From Echinarachnius parma (lineage: Eukaryota; Echinodermata; Echinoidea; Clypeasteroida; Echinarachniidae), in assembly GCA_037951105.1 (NCBI GenBank), contig JBAMJV010003792.1:1-64000 (forward strand): a stretch of DNA of 64,000 nt. Direction: 5' to 3'. The notes under the pieces were generated by a model. The model was not told the origin of the DNA. It did no database searches and saw only the letters and a program-made list of their open reading frames with translations. Numbering within the stretch: position 1 is the first letter of the stretch; the number at the start of each line of letters is the position of its first letter. Made by a program: the position numbers and the translations under genes. This document shows positions 44,556-56,486 of the stretch, piece by piece.

Positions 44556-44714
44556 AGATATTGCAATCACCAAAATAATAATCCAGAATGTACTTTTGAA
44601 AAGCGTGATTATAGTGAAACAAATATTATAAAGTTTATAAATAAAATAAAACACATTATATGGGTAATAAATGAAGACCCCAATCACAGCTATGATTGTT
44701 TTTTACATCAATTT

Positions 44715-45839
44715 TTGAAATGTCATAATGATTGTTTTCCTGTCAAATTGGTGAAAAATAAAAATACATGTAAAAATAAACCCTGGTTTACAAATACTCT
44801 ACGTAAAATGTGCAATAAAAAATGGTTGTTGTATAGAAAATATTTAAAGAATCGGTCAGAGTATAGACCTGATGTATATAAAAGGTATAGAAATTTAGTT
44901 GATAAAGAATTGAAAAAAGCTAAACATACGTATTTGAAAAGAAAATTTGCCATGGGTGACATGAAACGTACTTGGAATATATTACAGGATCAATTGGGTA
45001 CTCAAAAGAAATGTAAAAACAATATTAAAGAAATACAGTATGAGGGAAACATTGTTCAAGATAAAAATGTGATTGCTCAAATTTGTAATGATTACTTTGT
45101 AAGTATTGGTTGCAAATTACAGGATGATGTTCCGTGTTCAGTCCATTATATGACCTTTTTAAAAAATAATGAGAAAACTGCATTTTTTACTCCGGTGACA
45201 CCCAAAGAAGTAATTGAAATTGTTTGTGATTTAAAAAGTAAATCTAGCTCTGGTTTTGATAATGTAGACATTTCTATTGTAAAGCGCGTTATTCATATTA
45301 TTTGTGAGCCACTTTGTAAAATATTTAACTTATCTTTAGAAAAGGGTATATTTCCAGACAAAATGAAAGTGGCCAAAGTGATACCAGTTTTTAAGGGTGG
45401 AATGGATAACGACGTTAGTAATTATAGACCCATATCAGTACTTCCTGTGTTTTCAAAAATGTTAGAAAAAGCATTTTATAATAAAATGTTTTTGAATGAG
45501 TGCAATATTATATCAGATCATCAGTATGGCTTTAGGCCAGGACATTCCACTTCTTCAGCTTTATCTGAGTTTATTTATAAAGTTACTAATTGTTTTGATA
45601 AAAAAGAAGTTATGTTGGGATTATTTCTTGATCTCAGCAAGGCATTTGACACTTTGGATCACACAATTTTATTAGATAAACTTAAACATTATGGAATTAG
45701 GGGTGTTTTGCTGGATTGGTGTCAAAGTTATTTATCTGAGCGCAAACAATATATTTTGGTTGGAAAATGTGAATCTCAAATGAAGGCTTTTAGTTGTGGA
45801 GTGCCCCAAGGCTCAATTTTAGGCCCTTTGCTTTTTTAA
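44715..45839 (+). pseudogene. LINE ORF2: RT part 1
   Basis: 374 codons. Linker, then RT blocks KVAKVIPVFKGG, NYRPISVLPVFSKMLEK, QYGFRPGHST, LFLDLSKAFDTLDH (first catalytic Asp) and CGVPQGSILGPLLF. A one-base loss in a T-run near 45836 stops the frame just before the second catalytic block. Confidence 0.88.
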
Positions 45840-46709
45840 AAATATATATGAACGATATTTACAATGTCTCTGATGATCTTCATTTTATTCAATTTGCAGA
45901 TGACACCAGTGTGTTCATGTCCGGTAAAGATCCTTGTACACTATATAATAAATTTAATTTTGAATTAGTAAATCTTTCTCAGTGGTTATTTGCTAACAAA
46001 TTAGTTTTAAATGTTAAGAAGACAAATTATATGATATTCACAAAGAGACATATAAATATAGATTGTGAAGTCAAATTGGGAAATGAAAGTATTAAATGTG
46101 TTTCATCTCTCAAATTTGTAGGGGTTATTATAGACAATAAATTATCGTGGCATGAACACATTGGTGTCGTCTGTAATCAGGTTTCTAAAGGTGTTGGAAT
46201 ATTATATAGATTACGCCAATTACCTCATTATATATTACAAACTCTGTACAGTGCAATAATTCTTCCATATTTAAATTATTGCAATATAGCGTGGTGCAAT
46301 GCTTCTGATACCTATGTAAATAGATTATTTTTATTGCAAAAGAAAGCCGTCCAGCTCTGCTTATCTTGCCCACACAAAGCCTCTCTTTGCCAAAATGAAG
46401 ATTTTAAATGTATTTGATTTGAATAATTATAATATTGCAATATTTATGTATTTATGTTCTAAAGACAAATTGCCTCATTTAATATCTTCTTATTTCTATT
46501 TGAATCAAGATGTTCATGAATATAATACAATGTCATCAACAAATTATCATCTTCCTCTGGTGAAATCCAATGTTTCAAAAGATTCCCTTTTCTATAAGGG
46601 ACCAATTATTTGGAATCACATTGAAAATGAAATTAGAAACAGCCCCTCTGTGAACTCCTTTAAACGTAAATATAAATTAGTGCTTTTGGCAAATGCCGCT
46701 AACCAGTGA
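45840..46709 (+). pseudogene. LINE ORF2: RT part 2 and C-terminal tail
   Basis: Continues in another frame with IYMNDIYN and QFADDTSVF (catalytic Asp pair), then LKFVGVIIDNKLSWHEH (thumb) and the tail LPYLNYCNIAWCNAS. A second frameshift near 46385 splits the last ~105 codons, which end at 46709. Confidence 0.85.
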
Positions 46710-46732
46710 ATATTAGTACGGTAACCTGGCAT

Positions 46733-46740
46733 ATATGTAT

Positions 46741-46812
<72 letters not shown>
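46733..46812. repeat. (TG)n microsatellite
   Basis: About 80 bp of TG with few interruptions, in the LINE 3' UTR. Confidence 0.95.
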
Positions 46813-46814
<2 letters not shown>

Positions 46815-47299
46815 CTGTCCGTGTGTGTTTCTCTTTACTTTATGTGTCTACTCGAAACAGTATTCATTTTTGAATTTACATTGTAACTGATTAATTTGCA
46901 TGTTTCTCTCGGGGGACAACCTCGATAAGCTTATTGTTTGCTTTTGTTGCCCCACCACATAATTTACTATTATTTAGTTTGATGTATAACAAACTACCTG
47001 TATTTTACTGTGAATGTACACATGAATTGTATTTTAAATTGTGGAAATAAAATGAACTGAACTGAACTGAACTAATTGAAGATGAAAATACCATGTCCAT
47101 ACCTTGGGTTTCGTATGGAACGGTTGTTCAATTCAAATTTAGAAGAAAAAAAAAATCGGAAAATTATGAGAAACTTAGTTTTTTTAGTAATTCTTATTAT
47201 TTCTATTGTTTTCCGCCATTTTGTTCTTCAAAAACAAAGAAAAACAAAGAAAAAAACAAAAACAAACAAGTGACTTATATTTTCATATATTGTAATTTT

Positions 47300-49390
47300 C
47301 TCCAAACTGGGGAGAATTGTAGAGAAAGGTATCCAAAACGAGGAAAAACAAATTAAAGTTGGGGGTGTATGCTCTCAATCTTGCTAGCAGCGCCCTCACG
47401 CGGCAGAAAACACCAATATCCTAAAAATCCTTCTCAGGGACGTTTTCTGTTAGGGGTGGGATAATGGGCAAGGTTCATAAAACTTCTGCTGTACATTCAA
47501 AACCCATGTCACTTTTACGAAACTTGCCAAAATTATAGAGAAAGGGTTACTGAATACAGAAAAACTATAAAAATTGGGGGTTCGTGTGCTCGTTTTTGTG
47601 CTAGCAGCGCCCCCATGCGGCAGAAAACATCGTAAGACCACAAAATCTGGTCTGGAACCTATCCATTGATGCACTAATGGGGTGGGTTCAAAAAACTTAT
47701 GCTGTACATTCAAAACCCATGACATTTTTACGAAACTTGCCAAAATGATAGAGAAAGGGATACTGAATACAGAAAAACTATAAAAATGGGGGGTTCGAGT
47801 GCTCGTTTTTGTGCTAGCAGCGCCCCCATGCGGCAGAAAACATCGTAAGACCACAAAATCTGGTCTGGAACCTATCCATTGATGCACTAATGGGGTGGGT
47901 TCATAAAACTTATGCTGTACATTCAAAACCCATGACACTTTTACGAAACTTGCCAAAAATTATAGAGAAAGGGTTACTGAATACAGAAAAACTATAAAAA
48001 TGGGGGGTTCGTGTGCTCGTTTTTGTGCTAGCAGCGCCCCCATGCGGCAGAAAACATCGTAAGACCACAAAATCTGGTCTGGAACCTATCCATTGATGCA
48101 CTAATGGGGTGGGTTCATAAAACTTATGCTGTACATTCAAAACCCATGACACTTTTACGAAACTTGCCAAAAATTATAGAGAAAGGGTTACTGAATACAA
48201 AAAAACTATAAAAATGGGGGGTTCGAGTGCTCGTTTTTGTGCTAGAAGCGCCCCCATGCGGCAGAAAACATCGTAAGACCACAAAATCTGGTCTGGAACC
48301 TATCCATTGATGCACTAATGGGGTGGGTTCATAAAAATTATGCTGTACATTCAAAACCCATGTCACTTTTACGAAACTTGCCAAAATTATAGAGAAAGAG
48401 TTACTGAATACAGAAAAACTATAAAAATGGGGGGTTCGTGTGCTCGTTTTTGTGCTAGCAGCGCCCCCATGCGGCAGAAAACATCGCAAGACCACAAAAT
48501 CTGGTCTGGAACCTATCCATTGATGCACTAATGGGGTGGGTTCATAAAACTTATGCTGTACATTCAAAACCCATGACACTTTTACGAAACTTGCCAAAAA
48601 TTATAGAGAAAGGGTTACTGAATACAGAAAAACTATAAAAATGGGGGGTTCGTGTGCTCGTTTTTGTGCTAGCAGCGCCCCCATGCGGCAGAAAACATCG
48701 TAAGACCACAAAATCTGGTCTGGAACCTATCCATTGATGCACTAATGGGGTGGGTTCATAAAAATTATGCTGTACATTCAAAACCCATGTCACTTTTACG
48801 AAACTTGCCAAAATTATAGAGAAAGAGTTACTGAATACAGAAAAACTATAAAAATGGGGGGTTCGTGTGCTCGTTTTTGTGCTAGCAGCGCCCCCATGCG
48901 GCAGAAAACATCGCAAGACCACAAAATCTGGTCTGGAACCTATCCATTGATGCACTAATGGGGTGGGTTCATAAAACTTATGCTGTACATTCAAAACCCA
49001 TGACACTTTTACGAAACTTGCCAAAATTATAGAGAAAGGGTTACTGAATACAGAAAAACTATAAAAATGGGGGGGTTCGTGTGCTCGTTTTTGTGCTAGC
49101 AGCGCCCCCATGCGGCAGGAAACATCGTAAGACCACGAAATCTGGTCGGGAACCTATCCAGGGATGCAATGATGGGGTGGGTTCATAAAACCTATGTTGT
49201 ACATTCAAAAGCCATGTCAGTTTCACAAAACTTGCCAAAATTGCCGTGATAGGGTGGGGAAATATTCACAAAGGACGGTCCATGTGTTGGTGTTTTTTTT
49301 GTGTGTTTTTTACTTGCAGCGCCCCCATGTGGTATTTTGTGTGTTAAACTCCACACCGCCGGACAGGTTCTTTCGCAAAACTTGACATAA
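47300..49390. repeat. 213-bp satellite array, about nine units
   Basis: Units begin near 47472, 47685, 47898, 48111, 48325, 48538, 48752, 48965 and 49178, marked by TGCTGTACATTCAAAACCC and TAGCAGCGCCCCCATGCGGC. The central units are near-identical and the outer ones (47300-47470, 49190-49390) strongly diverged. Units alternate in pairs: 48340-48766 and 48767-49192 share the same variants. The minus strand is open through most units (71 codons each) because the period is a multiple of three; no domain was recognised in it. Confidence 0.92.
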
Positions 49391-52093
49391 TTGTGGAAAA
49401 AGTGATAGGCCTACTGGAGGAAGACAAATCAGGAAAGGGGAGTTGTAACATATTAGTCTGCCGTCCCAATGAAAAAATAATTCTTGATCTATAATAGTGT
49501 TGATTGTAGATTGCATTTGTTTGTTGTTGCAGTGGTTGATATGCTGTATACTGTCGCGATGTACTTTGCGTCACAAAAAAGAATGAAACATAGAGAAAAA
49601 AAACAAAACCCTGAAACAGGGGTAATTAACCCACTGATAGAGTTTCACAGTGTAAAAACAATTCTTGGACAAATCATGCTTAGTATCAGTGAAAATGTTT
49701 AACACGAGTAAAAAGCAAGAGAAAAAATATCTGCCCAAATTTGTTGCAATTCAATGTACAGTTGTTTTCTCACACGAAACCTTGAAATGCAAATGATCGG
49801 GCAATCCTCAAATTGGAAAACATTTCGCTGACTTAACACTATTATCAAATTGGCAGTATTTGATCCCGAAAATGAAAATGAAATGTTTCTTGTTGCATTC
49901 ATAATGAAATACATCACCTTGAAAAAATATTATAACAAAATAGTGAGTGTAATATTGCCAATTTGATGATAGAATAGATCTTTTGCCTCTTGGAAACAAA
50001 ATATGTTTGGGCCTCTGTTGCCAATGGATTGAACCAAGATAAATGAAGGTGCGTGTGTTTGTCACAACGTATGATCAATATGAACTCAAATGCAATCTCT
50101 AGAGTCCTACATTCTTACATTGTTTTGATTCAAATTTGGTCAAGTACCAATTTACAACAATTCTTAGTGAAGACAACACAGTTAACAGTCAAACATGGGT
50201 AAATGGAAATGTATTAGGCTTTTGAGATGACATGAAAAACATACTTTCCTTGTCGTTTTGAACTTCCTATCTAAAAGGGAGGTAGGCAAAAAAGAAGGTA
50301 GTGGTCAAAAATTCATGCCATTATTGAATGTCATCAAATTATAACAACCTTGTTTATGATTTGAAACAGAGGTGCGTAATCGTATTCATACGTCACAATT
50401 AGATACGCGCAAAGCCATTCATGCGTCATCTGACCAACCTGCGCAGTTCGGATGCGCACAAACATAACTGGGGAACGTCCTTAAGCATATTTGTCTACCG
50501 TCATTACTAAGTACCTACAAATTGTATTTATGGATAGCAGACCTGCCACCAATATTTGACATGAAATATGTCGTTTGCAGTTGGAAATGGATGTGCAATC
50601 CTATAAATTGAACAGCGCGCGAATAACATGCGTGTTTTGAGACACTTACTAGCTAGCGGACCGATATTTGAATTTTTGGCCGTTAGATGGCGCTAATCCA
50701 CTTCAAGTAGAGTGCGTTAATAGCCGTGATGCAGCGTTGCTTGACAAATTTTGAATTAAAAATAAATAATGTATTTTAATGTTTTAGCTCTGAAAATTGT
50801 TCCGACTGACTCGTGTAAATATTATAATATGAATTTAAATGCCTGATAATATGTCTTGGCCAGCATTAAATTGATAATTCTCATACTTTTTTCCTGAATG
50901 GAAAGATGTATTGCTATTAATTGTTTACAAACTTCTCACAATAACTGCTATATAGATGTGACCTTGCCGTAAGTGGCGCTATTCCTCTCAAAACCATGAT
51001 GCATTTCTTGATAATTGTAAATGCAAAATAACTTATGTAAGTAACTTGTCAAAATAATTGCTATATAAAGGTAACGATGAAAGTGATGGTAAGTGAGACA
51101 TTTTAAAACCCTTAATGAAATCATGCATTTTGTATATATTCTATCTAATTTGTATGTCAAATGTTGGCTTTCGAGTTTTAATAATGGCCGTTTGACACTC
51201 GCATACATGATGAATGGAGCGTTTTCGTGCCTGAGTGAAATGTACCTCGAGTGTTAATTGTTCTAACATTCTACACATATTATTTGAAAGTGCAAATAAT
51301 TAATGGTTAGTTAATGGTTAGTTAATGGTTAGTTAAATGCGGAACAGTAAATTATTTGACATTTGAACCTAATTTACATATCTTTAACGCCATTTTCATT
51401 ATCCGACCTTATTTTATGAAATGTTCCTCTCATTGTAACCTACATGTGTGCTGAATCTCATTTCCGTGGCTTAGGTGGTTATTGAGCATTCATGCTTTAT
51501 ATATTTGACCTTTGACGGTAAATAAGACAATGTAATATGCATTTTTGCGATTTTGTGTTAACTAATGAAATGTTGGACATGCAGGTCCCTATCTACATGC
51601 GAAATTTCAAGTTGATAGCATAATTCCTGCAGCAGTAATAGGTCGAAAGTATAGGTTTTGGCTAACCCTCAATTTGTAACAGATTATTTCCAATCAAAAG
51701 ATTCATCAGGATCCAGTGAACAAAATGAAATGTTATTAATATATAGATTGCAAATAGAGCATGACATCAGCTACGATATATCAATATCGATGGAAAATAA
51801 GTGAGATATGGTCGGAAGTCCGCTGTGATCCATTTTAAAATCGATTAAAATAGGTTAAAATTCCTATTTTCAACTTTAACCCTCATTATGATGACTTCAT
51901 AGCATATTGGCATGAATGAGATATTAATTCGTATCTACAATTCATAATCTTTCCGAATATTAAATGAAAATTGGGTATTTTTGGACTATTTAAAAAGTTA
52001 AGGCCGAATAAGAAAAGGTTGTTTATACCATATTTTGCCAATTTGCGCGCGCGCGTAATTTTGACTTTGACGCGCGTTCTCCGTCATTATGAG
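49391..52093. other. AT-rich region without a recognised gene
   Basis: No convincing exon. It contains a three-fold 13-base tandem (TTAATGGTTAG, 51299-51336) and short CpG/CGCG-rich patches (50395-50470, 52040-52080). Confidence 0.45.
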
Positions 52094-52636
52094 TTAAAGG
52101 GGTAGTTTAGTTTTGGTAGAGAGGGCGCTGCACATCACAATTTTTGTGTGAGGTAATGACAAACTGAATGTCGAATTTGAGAGAACATGCAATTTTAATG
52201 GCAGAATAAACTTTATTTGGTCAAAATCGACCCAGAAACGGCTGAAATATCAATAAATATATCTGATCTTATAATTATTTGGGGCCCAAATAATTAGATG
52301 ATTTTTAGAAACAAATTTAAAAATGCTTGCACTTTTTCAAAAATTTTCAAAAGCGTTTTTTAAATAGTTGTTGATGATCTCGCTATTTAATCATTATATC
52401 AATAAAACATCACATGCATACTTTTGTGTGAAAAATAGTTGAAACCAATGCCTTTTAAAAAAGCGCCCTCTTGTGTTTGAATGGCTCTTTTTGAATGATA
52501 ACAGGCTTTTTACTTAGTCGTTTGTAATTTTGTATACCTTTCGAGCATGGTGGAGTTATAACTATTAGTTTATAATGTTACTGTGCAGGTTTTAGCTACT
52601 AAGTTCAGCCTTACCAAAACTAAACTACCCCTTTAA
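52094..52636 (+). mobile_element. Complete family-B MITE with TTAA duplication
   Basis: Reference copy. Ends AGGGGTAGTTTAGTTTTGGTA and TACCAAAACTAAACTACCCCT, flanked by TTAA at 52094-52097 and 52633-52636. 535 bp between, non-coding. It is inserted in a CGCG-rich sequence that continues on both sides. TTAA target use suggests mobilisation by a piggyBac-type transposase. Confidence 0.88.
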
Positions 52637-53195
52637 CAATTACTCAAATTGAAAAGGTGTGTTAAGGGATGTACCTAATGATTGCAAAACATGTGAAAAA
52701 ACGAAAATTTTCCTATTAATTCGCGTTACGCACGCAAATACGCGCGCGCCGACACGGGCGCGCATACATTTTTGAAACGCTTAAATTGTCTGAAACATAA
52801 AGTAAATTACTTGGGTTGGGGTTTTGAGTATTTTTTGACATTTTTTTTCATTTAACGGACGCGTACGTGCGGGTCTGTAATTGTATGCGCATGTGTAAAG
52901 GCTGAAAAGTTGACCGGTGACCTGATTAATATCGATGCCAAATTTGAATTGAAATTGATAATGCATGACTGAGATATGATGATTATTGATATTTTACAAA
53001 ATGGCTTCCTGATGACGTCACATTGATGTGACGTCACTGAAAAAGTTGGCAGTTATAAGTTACTATAGACGGTGATCTATCATTATGTAAAGATTCATGA
53101 TATTTGATTCATCTGATCTTGAGATATTTGACGAACAAAATTGATGGGGAGAATAAATAAATACAAATAAAGAATACAAATATTGACGAAATCAA
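52637..53195. other. No gene recognised; paired TGACGTCA sites
   Basis: Contains CGCG-rich sequence (52727-52765) and two TGACGTCA octamers at 53013 and 53029, 16 bp apart. Confidence 0.45.
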
Positions 53196-53226
53196 TAGGT
53201 TATACGTATGATATACGTATAACCTA
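53196..53226. repeat. Perfect 14-bp-arm hairpin
   Basis: TAGGTTATACGTAT, three-base loop, ATACGTATAACCTA. Confidence 0.9.
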
Positions 53227-53444
53227 ATAATCTCTGAAAGTAAGAGCACACTCGGGCAAGAAACAAGAAAACTACCGTTAGATGACCATTATTCCTATGG
53301 GGAACTCAAATTGGCAACGCACTCTGATAAGAAAAAGTTACACCTTCTCAATAAAAAGTTACACCTTCTTGTGGACATAATTTTCATGTATCATGTGACC
53401 CATATCTGGAAAATATCAATGTTAATCGGTGTCTATATTGCCCA

Positions 53445-54743
53445 ATGTGTACTCTAATCACCCTTCCTTTCAATCAGATTATAGATGAGGAATTCAAACG
53501 AACCATACATGCTGCATTTAACTATAATCGTCTCACTAATGCTCCACCTTTGGAAGATTATATATTCGATCCATTTATGTTGAATGATGATACTCCATTA
53601 CTAGATACATACCAGAGTTCATGTCAATATTACTTTAGTGACACATTTAATAAAGATGTAAATCCTGTCATTACTAAAAAGGATTATATTCATACATTAA
53701 ACCATCAATTTTCTATTTATGCCTTTTCTGAAACTTGGTTCAAGCAAGATATACCACCAATATTTAATATGCGAGGATACTCTATGTTGCATAATTCTAG
53801 AGCTGTTAGAACAGGTGGTGGTGTTTGTCTTTATATACATGATCAAATTCGTTTTAAAGAAAGAACTGATATATTTGTTGATGATAATAATGTCGACTCT
53901 TTGTTTATTGAAATAGAAAGCACAAATGGCAAAAATGTTTTCGTAGGTGTTGTATACAAGCCTCCAAATATAAATGCTGATATTTTTAATCAATCTTTGA
54001 ATGAATGCATCTCCAAAATTGCAGATGAAAATAAACAATGTTATATAACAGGGGACTTTAATTTTGATATCTTAAAACACTCGTCACATGTACAAACAGG
54101 AGATTTTTTGAGCATGATGTATTCAAACAGTTTTCGACCTTTAATTACAAAGCCTACCCGAATTTCTTCTCATTCGTTAACTTGCATTGACAATATATTT
54201 TCTAATGTGTTTGAAAAACCCATTGAATCTGGCATTTTATATACGGACTTAAGTGACCACTTGCCCATTTTCCAGTTCACTAACCACGAATGGCGCACCA
54301 ATTGTACGCCCGATTGTACCCAACCCAAACAATCTCCCTTTTCTGGCATTAATCTACCATCGGTTCTACAGGATTTGCATTCTGAGAACTGGAACAAGGT
54401 CTTAAGAAGTAATCATGTCGACCCTGCGTACAAAACCTTTTATGATAAATTGCGTAACGTTTGTAAAGCCAATCAGAAGACACAGGTCCCATCTCGTATA
54501 AAGAAGAGGAAAACTACTCCTAATAAACCATGGATCACAAAAGGTATTCTTTATTCGATAAATAGAAAGCAGAGACTATTCAAAAAGTATTTGTATAATC
54601 AATCTACAAAAAATGCAATTACTTATAAGCAGTATAGAAACAAATTAAATTCAGTTATACGCTTATCTAAAAAACAATATTTTGCTGAAAAGTTAAAAAT
54701 GAATCAGAAGAATTTAAAAAAAATCATGGCAAATTATAAATGA
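53445..54743 (+). pseudogene. LINE ORF2: pre-EN region and incomplete endonuclease
   Basis: 432 codons (first codon is not ATG). After SSCQYYFSDTF the sequence goes almost directly to LNHQFSIYAFSETWF, skipping the NxRS-type motif with the first catalytic Asn that the LINE at 43920 keeps. Later motifs are present: GGGVCLYI, GVVYKPPN, GDFNFDIL and SDHLPIF. Ends by frameshift near 54725. Confidence 0.83.
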
Positions 54744-54747
54744 GATT

Positions 54748-56091
54748 TTGGGAAAATCTAAAAAACGCACATTACCTTCATTCTTGATATCTAATGGCCG
54801 TAAAATTGAATCAGAGAAAGGTATGGCTGACATATTTAATAATTATTTTTGTAATATTGGTACCACAATAGGAACAAATATTCAGGAAACTCCTGCTCAT
54901 TTTACTGATTTTCTTGGCAATCAAACGGAACGTTCTTTATTTTTCTTACCCACAAATGAATGTGAAGTTATAAGTATTGTAAAGAATTTGAAAAGTTCGT
55001 TTTCTTCTGGTCTTGATGATTTAAATTCATGTTTCCTTAAAGATGTGATATTATGTATATCGCGACCATTAACTCATATATTTAATCTTTCATTAAGTAC
55101 TGGAATTGTTCCCGACTCTTTTAAATCAGCAAAGGTTATCCCTGTATATAAGAAAAATAACCCAAATCAAGTTGAAAATTATCGCCCTATATCTCTTTTG
55201 TCGCCTATATCAAAAGTCATTGAAAAAATTGTTTATAATATATTAATGCAACATATAAATGCAAATAATATACTTACTCAAAACCAATTTGGGTTTAGAC
55301 CACAATATTCCACAGAAATGGCTCTTTCATACGCCGTTGAACAAATAATATCTGCTTTGGACAAAAAAGAACATACTATAGGAATTTACCTCGATTTAAG
55401 TAAAGCATTTGATTCTTTGGATCATCGCATTCTTTTATACAAATTGCAGTTTTATGGAATTAGAGGAGCACCATATGAATGGTTTAAAAACTATCTTTCC
55501 AGAAGAAAACAACGTACTTATCTTAATAATGTATATTCCGAATCTCTATCTGTCAACTGTGGTGTCCCGCAAGGGAGTATACTCGGCCCCCTACTGTTTC
55601 TTGTTTATATAAATGATATTGCTAAGACCTCACAATTGTTGCATTTTATATTGTATGCTGACGATACAAATATTTTTGTTTCTCATAATGATATAATGAC
55701 ACTTAGTAATATTGTTAATCGTGAATTACACGAGGTTTCAAACTGGTTTAAAGCGAATAAGTTGTTAGTTAATCTTGATAAGAGTAAATTTATGATATTT
55801 TCTTTGAAAAATGGCCGTCCCCCTGATTTCGATATTCAAGTGAAATTGGATGATATGTATTTAGAAAAAGTACACAAAGTACATTTTTTAGGGGTTTTGA
55901 TTAATGATACGCTATCATGGAAAAATCATATTGATAATGTTTGTAGTAAAGTTAGTATGTCAGTAGGTATTATGAAAAAACTTCGTCCCTTTCTTCCTGG
56001 GAATATATTGTTTACTCTCTACAACGCTTTGTGTTACCTTATTTGGATTATTGTAATCTTGTTTGGGGAAGGGCGAGCTCGTGTTATATAA
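54748..56091 (+). pseudogene. LINE ORF2: reverse transcriptase
   Basis: 447 codons. RT blocks in order: SAKVIPVYKKNN, NYRPISLLSPISKVIEK, NQFGFRPQYST, IYLDLSKAFDSLDH, CGVPQGSILGPLLF, LYADDTNIF (catalytic Asp pair) and FLGVLINDTLSW. All catalytic residues are visible. The frame leaves the tail sequence near 56033 by a frameshift. Confidence 0.88.
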
Positions 56092-56486
56092 AACGTCTTT
56101 TTATTTTACAAAAAAGAGCGATTAGACTGTGTTGTAACGCACCTTACCGTGAACACACAAGTCCCCTCTTTATACAACTAAATACGTTAATATTGCGCGA
56201 TTTAATACAACTGAAAACAGGAATGTTTGTTTTTCGTTTTAAACGTAAGCTTCTCCCGACCATATTCAATTATTTCTTTATTGAAAATAATCAAGTTCAT
56301 GTTGTAAATATAAGACGTAAACATAAATTATACTTGCCATTATTACGTTTAACTTTAACTCAAGCAAATTCAATTCGATATCATGCATCAGTTCTTTGGA
56401 ATTCTTTAGACTCATCAATACAACAATCACCTTCCGTAAATTGCTTCAAGAAAACAATGAAAATAATTGTAATGAATTCATTGTGA
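56035..56486 (+). pseudogene. LINE ORF2: C-terminal tail
   Basis: Open frame continuing the protein after the frameshift (LPYLDYCNLVWGRASSCY, then ALWNSL-type end region near WNSLDSSIQQSPSVNCF). Same domain as found isolated at 250-520, 3950-4249 and 24765-24915. Confidence 0.8.

Larger units (their letters stand above)
43912..47074 (+). mobile_element. LINE with AP endonuclease and RT, frameshifted, (GAACT)n tail
   Basis: ORF2 domains in order: endonuclease, RT and C-terminal tail; no ORF1, so probably 5'-truncated. The 3' end has AATAAA and four ACTGA pentamers (47051-47074). The sequence has at least three lesions (stop near 44555, frameshifts near 45836 and 46385). Conserved motifs place it in the Jockey/CR1-like group, without finer assignment. 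Confidence 0.88.

Noticed and set aside
49194-49385. 63-codon frame at the right edge of the satellite
   Set aside because: Mostly T-rich degenerate satellite sequence; frame not shared with the inner units.
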